The notes beneath the pieces are model-generated. The model did no database searches. It worked only from the letters and a program-made list of their open reading frames with translations, and was not told where the DNA came from. The position numbers and the translations under genes are program-made. Of a DNA stretch of 21,756 nt, positions 14,597 through 21,756 are shown one piece after another. The number at the start of each line of letters is the position of its first letter. The first letter of the stretch is position 1. Source of the DNA: Fimbriimonadales bacterium (lineage in GTDB: Bacteria; Armatimonadota; Fimbriimonadia; Fimbriimonadales; Fimbriimonadaceae); the NCBI GenBank assembly GCA_026392145.1, contig JAPLCS010000240.1, positions 1 through 21,756 of the forward strand, written 5' to 3'.

Positions 14597-15409
14597 CTAA
14601 AAAGATTCGTTTGTAAATGTGTTTTCTGGAGTAAGAAAATCAGGTGCTTCGTTGCCGTGGACGCGAGGTGGTTTTTGACCATGATGAATACAGATATTGC
14701 CCATCATCAGATCACGATAGAAAATCTCAGTAAAACCTGCAATTTTCATAGATTCACACAATTCGGAGCGGGACTTGAATCTCCTGATGCTCTCATCTAA
14801 GTAGGTATAGGCTGTCTTCATCCCCAGAAATTTGCCCGATAACCTAACAAAGAAACTCCGAAAAGGAACCGAAATAAAATGCACTGCTGACCTGTTCGGC
14901 TCAGCACAATCTATTGACACAAAGTGCCCACCTGGCTTCAGAACTCTAAAAATTTCTCGGTGAGCCTGATCGATATCTGGAACGTTTCGGAGCCCCCATC
15001 CTACGGTTACAGCATTTACTGAATTACTCGCAAGAGGAATCTGACAGGCGTCTGCTAGACATAGGCTTGTAAGAGAATCCTTCTCTCTCGAGATTGCAAG
15101 CATTGGAGCACAGAAATCGAGAGCAACCACTGTCCCAGTTGGACCCACCTTTCGCCTCAAGACAGGCAGAAAATCGCCAGTTCCGCAACAGATATCTGCA
15201 ACAGTATCGCCGCTCTCTAATTTAAGCATGCTAGCGGCCACATCGCGCCATTTTCGATGCTGCCTGAAGCTCATCACCGAATTCGCCAAATCGTAAACAG
15301 GCGCGATTTCAGAGAACATTTGCTGCACGGCAGCACGTTTTTCCTCGCCGTGAGTTTCCCATATTGGTTGAACACCATTCATTTTGTTTGTTTCGACTGG
15401 CGACTGCAT
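14597..15409 (-). CDS. menG: Demethylmenaquinone methyltransferase MenG/UbiE
   Basis: SAM-dependent C-methylation of demethylmenaquinone, the last step of menaquinone synthesis. 270 residues against a usual 230-250, with a longer N-terminus and a polar C-terminal tail after about residue 240. Seen: MFSEIAPVYDLANSVMSFRQHRKWR (family: mF..ia..YD..N...s.g.hr.Wr), the SAM loop VADICCGTGDF, ALDFCAPML, and VGWGLRNVPDIDQAHREIFRVLKPGG. ATG at 15409 has GAGG 6 bases upstream; ATG at 15382 is a less likely alternative. It lacks any adjacent ubiquinone genes, and the downstream polyprenyl synthase supports the menaquinone role. Confidence 0.93.
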   Translation of the reverse strand: MQSPVETNKMNGVQPIWETHGEEKRAAVQQMFSEIAPVYDLANSVMSFRQHRKWRDVAASMLKLESGDTVADICCGTGDFLPVLRRKVGPTGTVVALDFCAPMLAISREKDSLTSLCLADACQIPLASNSVNAVTVGWGLRNVPDIDQAHREIFRVLKPGGHFVSIDCAEPNRSAVHFISVPFRSFFVRLSGKFLGMKTAYTYLDESIRRFKSRSELCESMKIAGFTEIFYRDLMMGNICIHHGQKPPRVHGNEAPDFLTPENTFTNESF

Positions 15410-15461
15410 TTCAACCTCGAGATCTTTTAAGTGTACTTACTCAAATTTGAAAAAGTCACCG

Positions 15462-15485
15462 AACTTTCAGAATTCTCTGAAAGTT
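15462..15485. promoter_or_regulatory. Perfect 10-bp inverted repeat between menG and the HAD-IIA gene
   Basis: AACTTTCAGA (15462-15471) and TCTGAAAGTT (15476-15485) are perfect complements separated by ATTC. It lies in the 95-base divergent gap, ending 19 bases before the HAD start at 15505 and 52 bases before the menG start. A second, shorter palindrome TCAAATTTGA is at 15441-15450. The spacing of arms fits a dimeric repressor site; a leader hairpin is the alternative. Confidence 0.5.
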
Positions 15486-15504
15486 ACTACGGATAAACTA
15501 TGCC

Positions 15505-16302
15505 ATGCGTTTCTACGCCTGTTATGCATTTGATTTAGACGGAACGCTCTACCGAGGAAATCAGCCCATAAAAGGAGCGGTGAACACGGTTTTTGAACTG
15601 AAAAACCGCGGGGCAAAGATCCTCTATGTGTCAAACAATTCCAGCTTAACGAATCATGGCTATGTGGAAAAACTAGTAACACTCGGGTTCCCAGTAGATG
15701 AGACATGGGTTCGCTCAAGTGCGATAGCAGCGGGTGAATGGCTGAGAACTCAATCGCTACAAACGTTGTTTGTGGTCGGTGAACCTGGTCTGGTTCAAAC
15801 GCTTACATTGATGGGACTTACCGTGATCAATGCAGACACCAAGGGAAACGTAGAACCCCTCTACCCCTCACAATTTCATCTCCATGCTGATGCCGTGGTA
15901 ACTGGAATTTGTAAAAAGAATTTAAGCTATCCGTTGCTGGACTCTGCCATGCAGCACATTAAATTAGGAGCAAAATTTGTTGCCACGAATGGAGATGCCT
16001 CATTCCCACTCGAAGGCAGAAGATTTTCTCCTGGTGCGGGTGCGACTGTAGCTTTCCTTGAAACTTGTTGTGGGGTGAAGCCCCATGTGACCGGAAAGCC
16101 GCGTCCCGAAATTCTACTTGAAGGCCTTAAAAATATAGGAATCTGTCCTGAGGATTGTTTGATGGTTGGGGACCGTAACGACACCGATATTGAGTGTGGA
16201 ATAACAGCCGGGTGTGACTCCGCTTTGGTACAAACCGGAGTAGATTTCAGTTCAACTACAGCGACATATATCATTGAGTCCGTTGAGAATCTGTTAACCT
16301 AA
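15505..16302 (+). CDS. HAD-IIA (NagD-like) sugar/nucleotide phosphatase
   Basis: 265 residues, typical for subclass IIA of the haloacid dehalogenase superfamily. Motif I FDLDGTLYRG holds nucleophile D10 and acid D12; motif II is VSNNSS (S43); motif III lysine is K198 in TGKPRPEILL; motif IV is VGDRNDTDIECG (D223, D228). The type IIA cap lies between motifs II and III, with FVATNGDASFP. Known relatives dephosphorylate nucleotides, phosphosugars or 4-nitrophenyl phosphate; the natural substrate here is unknown. ATG at 15505 has no Shine-Dalgarno sequence, but TAAACT ends 5 bases upstream, which suggests a leaderless transcript. Divergent from menG and upstream of the TPM-like gene by 59 bases. 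Confidence 0.92.
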   Translation: MRFYACYAFDLDGTLYRGNQPIKGAVNTVFELKNRGAKILYVSNNSSLTNHGYVEKLVTLGFPVDETWVRSSAIAAGEWLRTQSLQTLFVVGEPGLVQTLTLMGLTVINADTKGNVEPLYPSQFHLHADAVVTGICKKNLSYPLLDSAMQHIKLGAKFVATNGDASFPLEGRRFSPGAGATVAFLETCCGVKPHVTGKPRPEILLEGLKNIGICPEDCLMVGDRNDTDIECGITAGCDSALVQTGVDFSSTTATYIIESVENLLT

Positions 16303-16361
16303 TGGCATGCAACGACTTTTTGTACTCAAAAATCCCACCGACCTGAACCCAACATAATCTG

Positions 16362-18026
16362 ATGAGCGTAAAAGAAGTAACTATGATGACAAAAGCTATT
16401 CGGCTTGAATGTTGTGGCAATCAACCTCCAATGACCTTAAAAAGAATTTGCAAGGTTGTCACAATTTGCAATTTGCTATTAACTTACTTCGCTCTTGCAA
16501 CCACAGCATACGGCCAACAATCAGAGTCCCAAGTTTACAAGGAACTTGGAAAGAGCACTTACTGGGTTCATCCGTCATTCAACAAGGTGTTGAATTTGAA
16601 TCAAGTTAAGGATGAGGCAGAAAAGTCTAAACCATATGATTTCAAGTTGTTAGCGGTTCCGGGTCTCGGTTCCAAATGGATTAAGAATGGAAAGGAGAAT
16701 AGAGCTGAGTTTGCAAAATACGTCTCTGATAAACAGCTAAAGCTTGGTGACCAGGGGATTCTGATTGTCCTGACTCGTAAAGGAGTTTCAGCGTATAATC
16801 CTCGGCTATCTTCAACTGACCTCCAGGCACTTAACAGCCAAGCAGCCAAACAAGCGACAAAAAACAATCTGACCCATGCGGTAATTAATCTGGCGGAGCA
16901 AGTCAGGGGAGCATCCGAAAATGCAAAATCACTTGGTACTTCTGTTGCTCCGTCGGGTGGAATAGTAGACTCCACCCAAAGTTCTGGTAGTGGAGCGTGG
17001 GCTCTGCTTTGCCTTGCTATTCCAGTCGCCCTTGTAGCCTTAGTCATCGGTCTAGTTATAGCGAATAAGAAAAAGGTCCTCCAAAGGTCTAAAAACGCGG
17101 CTGACCAAAAGCGACGACAAGCCATTGAGGCAATTTCATACATCGACAGCTACGATGGATTATTGACCGATAGTGCAGACAAGTCGGCTACCTTGCAGTA
17201 CCGACAACGAATGGGTGAGAACTTCGATATTGCGCTTTCAACTTTCAATCGTGCTCAAAGCAAGCAAGACTTCGACCGAGCAACTTTTGAATTTCAAAGG
17301 GTTATTCAAGATTTTGAAGGTGCTAAGAACAGTCTAAATGCTGCTACAGGCGGATCTGGGATTGCGTACTCTATCCCTCCAATTATAGATAATGAGCGCG
17401 CACCACTTTTTGAACCAGTGAAAGGTGTTTCTTACTTTTCTTCTCAACCAAGCGAATTACTTGTGCCAGTCGAAGTCAATTTTGGAGGCTCAAGAAAGAC
17501 TGTCATGGTAACACCAGAAGAACGCGACGAACTCATGGCAGGCAGAATGCCTCAACTAAGAGGACAAAACATCAATGGACGATTTACACCTTGGTACGGT
17601 GTAAACGGCTATGACCCTTACCGTGATTACTACTCCGGCAACTTTGTTTGGGATTTGCTAGCAATAAACATGATATCAAGCATGTTTATGCCAAGTTATG
17701 GATTCGGTTGGGGCGGTGGTTTATTTGGTGGACACCACTACCATTCTTGGGGCTATGATAGCGGTCACTATTATGGTGATTATTACAGCGATGGGTTGTA
17801 TCATGGTCACCACCATGGTGGCTATGACGACAATGGATACGGTGGTTCGTCGGACTTTGATATGGGAAACATTGATTCTGGTGGGGACTTTGACTTCGGA
17901 ACTGACTCAAATGACTCGGGGGGATTTGGATTTGGTGGCTTTGATTTTGGTGGCGGAGACGATTCTGGTGGAGGGTTTGACTTCGGTGGTGGTGACTTTG
18001 GAGGCGGCGATTTCGGGGGCGACTAA
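16362..18026 (+). CDS. TPM-like membrane protein with Gly/Asp/Phe-rich tail
   Basis: 554 residues, function unknown. In order: a signal peptide (LKRICKVVTICNLLLTYFALATTAYGQ, around residues 26-52, so ATG at 16431 is a possible start); a TPM (YgcG/Psb32)-like region with KLGDQGILIVLTRKGVSAYNPRLS; a membrane helix (about 209-232, LLCLAIPVALVALVIGLVIA); a cytoplasmic helical region with KRRQAIEAISYIDSYDGLL; a poorly known segment with VEVNFGGSRKTVMVTPEERDELMAGRMP; then a His/Tyr/Gly-rich stretch (YHGHHHGGYDD) and a tail of about 60 residues made of Gly, Asp and Phe (FDFGGGD repeats). Many TPM proteins end in Gly-rich tails, but the strong acidic-aromatic pattern is less usual. TPM proteins have been linked to membrane protein repair or phosphatase activity; neither can be claimed here. 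TPM assignment is by pattern only. Confidence 0.75.
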   Translation: MSVKEVTMMTKAIRLECCGNQPPMTLKRICKVVTICNLLLTYFALATTAYGQQSESQVYKELGKSTYWVHPSFNKVLNLNQVKDEAEKSKPYDFKLLAVPGLGSKWIKNGKENRAEFAKYVSDKQLKLGDQGILIVLTRKGVSAYNPRLSSTDLQALNSQAAKQATKNNLTHAVINLAEQVRGASENAKSLGTSVAPSGGIVDSTQSSGSGAWALLCLAIPVALVALVIGLVIANKKKVLQRSKNAADQKRRQAIEAISYIDSYDGLLTDSADKSATLQYRQRMGENFDIALSTFNRAQSKQDFDRATFEFQRVIQDFEGAKNSLNAATGGSGIAYSIPPIIDNERAPLFEPVKGVSYFSSQPSELLVPVEVNFGGSRKTVMVTPEERDELMAGRMPQLRGQNINGRFTPWYGVNGYDPYRDYYSGNFVWDLLAINMISSMFMPSYGFGWGGGLFGGHHYHSWGYDSGHYYGDYYSDGLYHGHHHGGYDDNGYGGSSDFDMGNIDSGGDFDFGTDSNDSGGFGFGGFDFGGGDDSGGGFDFGGGDFGGGDFGGD

Positions 18027-18042
18027 GCTACCTAGAAAAACA

Positions 18043-19674
18043 TCAAATCGCCTTAAGTGCTGGCCACCTAAGTTCAACTCCTTGAGATTCCAGGAGTTGT
18101 TGCACTTCAGCGACTGTATCTGAATTTTCACTCAAAGATTGGATTGGAACATCCTTGTTTATTGCTATCGATGCAATTGCCGCAGCACTCTCGCCTATAT
18201 TCCATTCAACTGGGTGCAATCTGTAACAACCGTTAGTGATATGGGTAACACCAATGTTTTTACAAGCGGGAATCAGATTTTTCGCTCGCACAGGGATTAA
18301 GCTACGCATAGGGAGTTCAAAAGGGAGTGTGGAGGTATCAATAGTATTAGCTCCGTTGGTGCTTGGGTGTAAATCTATGCGATAAGAGCCGATTCCAACT
18401 GAATCTTCAAAACTTGGTGCCCGATCTTTGCCGGGATTTGTATAGGCTGCCACATCTTGCTCCTTAACCACATACTGTGCAACTATTCTTCTAGCTTCCC
18501 TAATATAAGGATATTTTGCAAACCCATCTGCTGTGCCCGTTATATCAGGACGAGCATAAACACCAGGGTAAGAACCTGTTGCATCATCATGCCGAGGAGC
18601 ATCATTTTGGAGCCAATACAGGAGACTTAACGAAAGTTGCTTTGCATCATTCAACCTTGAAGCAGACACTGGGCCCATCGCACCTGGAATTTCAAACCCC
18701 TCTGGAACAAAGTCTCCGCTTGGCATTGGATCAACATCCATAATGGTTCCCTCAAAGTAATCATTTTGGGGCCAATTCACGACAGTTACAGGATCCATAC
18801 GGTCACCGTTTTCAAAGTACTGTGGATCAATAATCTGCCGATATGGGAACAGCGCATACCAATCGCCAGGCTTTCGCCCGTAGAGAGGTAGCTCACGAAT
18901 TATTCCCGTGTGAGCATGTAACACTTGAAAACCTAACAGTGGTCCAGGCCAAAACGGCGGTTGCCAGGATTTCCACTTATCATATTGTTCTGGTTTTTCA
19001 ATCTTTCTCTCACCTTTGTGATCATGGCCAAGAGCAAAACACCAAGTTATTCCCTGGACATTATCCCACTCAGCCGGACCATCTACGGCATTAGGCTCGC
19101 AAGTTTCCGACTTGCTTTCAGCACCAACCACATACTCGGTACCAGTCATCGGCAACAAGTCACCGAGCTCAGTTGCATCAAGCACAAACTTGCCCTCATA
19201 GGACTCAAAATCCCCTGTTTCTAAATTCAAAAATCGAACTGAACGAACTAAATCACCCTGAACATCAGCTGAATGTGGCTTTCGTCTTAGAAGTATTTGT
19301 AATTGTCCAGTCTGAAGGAATGGGTGCAGCATTTGATTCAAAACAGCTAAACCAACACGGGGCTCGTGGCATAGTTTGCTCACCCAGCCTGAGCCAGGGT
19401 TTAGTTCGGGATTCATCCTGTGCCTGGCTTTTAGAAATGTGTGTGATCGGTAAAAATCCCTTACCTGTGTCCGATAGGCTCTGTAGCGCCGGGTGCAGCC
19501 AAAGCGTTCAATCCATGGATGTTCATCTGGTGGAACTATTTGAGAAGTGAGTTGACCACCAATCCAATCCGTCTCTTCAGTTAAGATAACTGAGTGCCCA
19601 AGGGCACAGGCCATCATTGCCGCGGCGGCACCACCTGTGCCACCACCGACGATTAGAATATCCGCTTTCGCCAC
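18043..19674 (-). CDS. FAD-dependent oxidoreductase (FAD_oxidored, PF12831 type)
   Basis: 543 residues. The N-terminus ADILIVGGGTGGAAAAMMAC is the FAD-binding GxGxxG fold, followed by EETDWIGGQLTSQ, typical of this family, FVLDATELGDLLP in the middle, DITGTADGFAKYPYIREARRI, and the C-terminal TNGCYRLHPVEWNIGESAAAIASI that closes the flavin site. Members are common in carbohydrate-degrading Planctomycetes, Verrucomicrobia and Armatimonadota, usually with unknown substrates. The start is GTG at 19674, since only this leaves a normal length ahead of the flavin motif; AAAGG lies about 12 bases upstream. No signal peptide, so cytoplasmic. Convergent with the TPM-like gene (16-bp gap) and divergent from the DsbD-N-like gene. 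Confidence 0.9.
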   Translation of the reverse strand: MAKADILIVGGGTGGAAAAMMACALGHSVILTEETDWIGGQLTSQIVPPDEHPWIERFGCTRRYRAYRTQVRDFYRSHTFLKARHRMNPELNPGSGWVSKLCHEPRVGLAVLNQMLHPFLQTGQLQILLRRKPHSADVQGDLVRSVRFLNLETGDFESYEGKFVLDATELGDLLPMTGTEYVVGAESKSETCEPNAVDGPAEWDNVQGITWCFALGHDHKGERKIEKPEQYDKWKSWQPPFWPGPLLGFQVLHAHTGIIRELPLYGRKPGDWYALFPYRQIIDPQYFENGDRMDPVTVVNWPQNDYFEGTIMDVDPMPSGDFVPEGFEIPGAMGPVSASRLNDAKQLSLSLLYWLQNDAPRHDDATGSYPGVYARPDITGTADGFAKYPYIREARRIVAQYVVKEQDVAAYTNPGKDRAPSFEDSVGIGSYRIDLHPSTNGANTIDTSTLPFELPMRSLIPVRAKNLIPACKNIGVTHITNGCYRLHPVEWNIGESAAAIASIAINKDVPIQSLSENSDTVAEVQQLLESQGVELRWPALKAI

Positions 19675-19774
19675 GTCAAAAGGTTACCTTTCAACAAGCC
19701 TTTGAGAAGAGTTCAGTCTGAGACAAGAACACAACTGAGTTAAAGGGTTTGAACATTCAAATCTAGAAGCTAGT

Positions 19775-19780
19775 TATACT
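19775..19780 (+). promoter_or_regulatory. -10 box of the DsbD-N-like/kdsA unit
   Basis: TATACT ends 7 bases before the ATG at 19788, so transcription would start at or one base before the start codon, predicting a leaderless mRNA. A TTGAAC 20 bases further upstream (19749-19754) is too far for a good -35. No Shine-Dalgarno sequence is present between them and the ATG. Confidence 0.5.
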
Positions 19781-19787
19781 AATAAAC

Positions 19788-20225
19788 ATGATTACTTCAA
19801 CATTGACTATGCTTTTGCTGGCCCAAACTGCCAAGCCTGAATTCTCCGTTTCCGTCAAACCAGGAAAATCAGGCGCCATTTCAGGCACTGTAACCGTCAA
19901 ACTTCCAGAGGGATGGCATGCTTATCAAAATCCACCTAAAAGCGAATATGAGAACCCCCTGAAAATCGAGTCCAAGACTAAAGGATTCAAATTAACCAAA
20001 GTTTCTTATCCGAAAGGTGAAACGCTTAAATCCTCCGGAAGCGAAACGTTAGGATATGTCGGAAATGTTGAGATTCCATTTGAAGGCAAATTTGATACTT
20101 CCATCAAGCCAACCAAAGGAACATACAGCGTAGTGATTGAAGTCAGTTATCAAATTTGTAGTGATAGATCTTGCATCGCTCCAGACTCGACAAAGCTAAT
20201 AATAAAGTGGAAGGCAACTAAGTGA
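19788..20225 (+). CDS. Secreted DsbD N-terminal-domain-like protein
   Basis: 145 residues. A short hydrophobic N-terminus (MITSTLTMLLLAQ) acts as signal peptide; the rest is an immunoglobulin-like beta domain of the DsbD alpha type (PF11412, sometimes called DsbC corrector), with VTVKLPEGWHAYQNPP near the start and the cysteine pair C124 and C129 in VSYQICSDRSCIAPDS. In DsbD the alpha domain takes electrons from the membrane domain and passes them to periplasmic partners. Here it stands alone, with no membrane DsbD or thioredoxin domain next to it, so partners are unknown. The stop TGA overlaps the GTG start of kdsA (GTGA), implying coupled translation. Confidence 0.85.
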   Translation: MITSTLTMLLLAQTAKPEFSVSVKPGKSGAISGTVTVKLPEGWHAYQNPPKSEYENPLKIESKTKGFKLTKVSYPKGETLKSSGSETLGYVGNVEIPFEGKFDTSIKPTKGTYSVVIEVSYQICSDRSCIAPDSTKLIIKWKATK

Positions 20226-21040
20226 ACGTGACTCCGTTCAAAGTTGGTAACTTCCATGTTGGTGATGGATCTCTCACGGTAATAGCTGGGCCCTGCATGG
20301 CAGAATCTCTTGAACTCTGCCAGCAAATCGCAGGACATGCCAAAGAAGTTTGTGCTCGATTGGGAGTCAACTATATTTTCAAAGCATCGTACGACAAAGC
20401 GAACAGAACCTCTGTGAACTCAGAACGAGGAGCGGGACTAGATGCAGGTCTCGAAATCTTATCAAAAATCAAAAACGACTTTGACCTGCCAGTCACCACA
20501 GATATTCACCTTCCAGATCAAGCTAAACCTGTCGCGGAAGTAGCATCCATTCTGCAGATACCGGCATTCTTATGCAGACAATCAGATCTTCTCGAATCTG
20601 CTGCGAAAACTGGTGTCCCGGTAAATGTCAAGAAAGGTCAGTTTCTCGCACCATCTGACACTAAAAATATTGTTGCAAAATTAGCGTCATTCAATGGAAA
20701 GGGCACAATGCTCACAGAACGTGGTACTTCCTTCGGATATAACACGCTGGTAGTTGACATGCCAGGTCTCGAAACGATGCGATCCTATGGCGTGCCTGTT
20801 TGCTTCGATGCCACTCATTCGGCACAAAGACCTGGTGGGGCCGGGACATCAACAGGTGGTGTACGTGATTCTATTCCAGCTATGGCGAGAGCAGCAACGG
20901 CTGTTGGCATTGACGCGTTGTTCCTAGAAATTCATCCGGATCCAGATAAGGCACTTAGTGATGCAGCTACTCAGTGGAAACTGGATAGATTTGAAGAACT
21001 TCTCGTCCAGGTCATCAGAATTAGAGGGGCACTAAAATAG
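20222..21040 (+). CDS. kdsA: 3-deoxy-8-phosphooctulonate (KDO-8-P) synthase, metal-dependent class
   Basis: Condenses phosphoenolpyruvate with arabinose-5-phosphate to make KDO-8-P for LPS inner core. 272 residues, normal length. Seen: VIAGPCMAES with C25 where metal-independent enzymes have Asn, FKASYDKANRTS, GLEILSKIK, PVTTDIHLPDQ, PAFLCRQSDLL, NVKKGQFLAP, ERGTSFGYN, FDATHSAQRPGG (metal His), GIDALFLEIHPDPDKALSDA (Glu and Asp of the metal/catalytic set). The Cys25 makes it a class II, metal-dependent enzyme like that of Aquifex. GTG at 20222 has AAGG 7 bases upstream. Good evidence for a diderm cell. It overlaps the convergent CruF-like gene by 9 bases. Confidence 0.96.
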   Translation: MNVTPFKVGNFHVGDGSLTVIAGPCMAESLELCQQIAGHAKEVCARLGVNYIFKASYDKANRTSVNSERGAGLDAGLEILSKIKNDFDLPVTTDIHLPDQAKPVAEVASILQIPAFLCRQSDLLESAAKTGVPVNVKKGQFLAPSDTKNIVAKLASFNGKGTMLTERGTSFGYNTLVVDMPGLETMRSYGVPVCFDATHSAQRPGGAGTSTGGVRDSIPAMARAATAVGIDALFLEIHPDPDKALSDAATQWKLDRFEELLVQVIRIRGALK

Positions 21041-21756
21041 CCACAAAGTAGCCATCAACACACAATAAAGACCAACTACCCATCTTCCCTCATTGATCTC
21101 AGTTGAATCATTATTAGTTTGTGGCTTTGAGTAATAACTCAAAGCCTGGCAAGCGACCAGGGAAACCAAAAACCAGCCAAATGGATTCATCCAATCTGCG
21201 CCACCTGGATAAATTGAGTGGCGCTTCCACTCCCAGTATCGAAGCTTGTTTACCATCACTGCCTCCATCAAAAAATCTATAAAGGTCGCGAGCCCTGCCG
21301 CCGAGATTACGCGTTTCCATCCTGCAACATTAGAAAACGAGAGCCAAGAGGCACCAACAATTAAAAACCACGCAAATGGGAGCAAAAGGGGAAAGTAGAT
21401 ATCATTGGGAAGTACTACTAAAGGTAGCCACCTGTCCGTGTATTCATATCTCCCAAAAGGGTAGCCAGTGTAGAGTCCGACTATCTCGCTGGATGCCCCT
21501 ATGCACAGGGTAAAGATTAGAGCTCTCAGTGAACCGATGCCTCTAGAAAGAGTCAAGACACCTGCGCACATCGTGAGTATCGATGCATAGACTGGTATCT
21601 GCCCTGGACTCACATGGAATGTTTTTGATGCTATGGTTCCCACAAGAGAAAAGAGCACCATCCCCGCATAAGAACGTAATGAAACGGAGCAATTTTTCAA
21701 AAATCGCCAATCCACACCGTAGTCTGACACGGAATTATATGGGGACAACCAGAAAA
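21032..21756 (-). CDS. CruF-like carotenoid biosynthesis membrane protein, 5' end open
   Basis: A polytopic membrane protein of about 240 visible residues, belonging by pattern to the carotenoid biosynthesis protein family PF04240 (CruF, bisanhydrobacterioruberin hydratase type). Seen: SSEIVGLYTGYPFGRYEYTD, LPNDIYFPLLLPFAWFLI, ATFIDFLMEAVMVNKLRYWEWKRH and PGGADWMNPFGWFLVS, i.e. the family's E..G..TG.PFG.Y.Y and W.W......NPFGW motifs. Such enzymes hydrate the 1',2' end of linear carotenoids. The frame is open to the window end: TTG at 21748 is only the last possible in-window start, so the true start probably lies outside. No other carotenoid gene is visible. Confidence 0.82.
   Translation of the reverse strand, partial: FWLSPYNSVSDYGVDWRFLKNCSVSLRSYAGMVLFSLVGTIASKTFHVSPGQIPVYASILTMCAGVLTLSRGIGSLRALIFTLCIGASSEIVGLYTGYPFGRYEYTDRWLPLVVLPNDIYFPLLLPFAWFLIVGASWLSFSNVAGWKRVISAAGLATFIDFLMEAVMVNKLRYWEWKRHSIYPGGADWMNPFGWFLVSLVACQALSYYSKPQTNNDSTEINEGRWVVGLYCVLMATLWLF

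Noticed and set aside
14581-14682. Longer N-terminus for the polyprenyl diphosphate synthase starting at 14682.
   Set aside because: The extra 34 residues overlap the menG 3' end in another frame and match nothing in the family; ATG at 14580 has a ribosome-binding site.
18075-18099. Inverted repeat CAACTCCT/AGGAGTTG 49 bases after the TPM-like gene, considered as its terminator.
   Set aside because: No T run follows on the plus strand, the loop is 9 bases, and it lies within the 3' coding end of the FAD oxidoreductase. Chance pairing is likely.
21032-21040. Nine-base convergent overlap of kdsA and the CruF-like gene.
   Set aside because: Short convergent overlaps are ordinary in compact bacterial genomes, and both C-termini look intact.

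Overview
The window is a chromosomal, gene-dense stretch of a Gram-negative-type (diderm) bacterium with moderately AT-leaning DNA. A metal-dependent KDO-8-phosphate synthase (kdsA) points to an LPS outer membrane. Class 2 dihydroorotate dehydrogenase, MenG and a long-chain polyprenyl diphosphate synthase point to menaquinone respiration, and a CruF-like protein to carotenoids. A Tat-exported GH109/MocA enzyme, a FAD-dependent oxidoreductase and a sugar transporter whose binding protein is fused to its permease suggest a heterotroph of the Armatimonadota (Fimbriimonadia-like) or a similar group. That placement is inference from gene content, not a phylogeny. No rRNA, tRNA, CRISPR array, IS element or prophage was seen, and no gene-free stretch exceeds 300 bases.

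Layout. 1-552 (+) is the 3' part of pyrD, convergent with a TauE/SafE permease (559-1323, -). 1365-5842 (-) is a probable operon: sugar-binding-protein/permease fusion, family 4 uracil-DNA glycosylase, GH109-type oxidoreductase, closed by a hairpin terminator at 1334-1355. 5892-8984 (+) is recA-recX-rny, behind a sigma70-like promoter with a dyad. Within rny a 125-bp out-of-frame tandem duplication separates the membrane anchor from the catalytic part. 8985-9238 is non-coding, with a bidirectional terminator and possibly a structured RNA. 9239-13377 (-) is a ribosomal protein/RNA polymerase operon: rpmJ-rpsM-rpsK-rpoA-rplQ-truA-rplM-rpsI, without the usual rpsD. 13567-15409 (-) is menG followed by polyprenyl diphosphate synthase, a menaquinone module. 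On the other side of a perfect 10-bp inverted repeat lie a HAD-IIA phosphatase and a TPM-like membrane protein with a Gly/Asp/Phe tail (+). 18043-19674 (-) is a FAD-dependent oxidoreductase, divergent from a DsbD-N-like secreted protein translationally coupled to kdsA (+). The window ends in a CruF-like carotenoid protein (-), open at its 5' end.

How the genes fit together. Housekeeping modules (ribosome/RNAP, SOS repair, RNA turnover, quinone and LPS synthesis) alternate with carbohydrate-use genes. The strongest candidate for something new is rny: deleting either 125-bp copy restores one uninterrupted reading frame, so the duplication could be a reversible switch between anchored and soluble RNase Y, a fixed gene split, or a strain-mixture assembly artefact. 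Other points are the transporter fusion, the recA operator-like repeats, and several unit-first genes that look leaderless.
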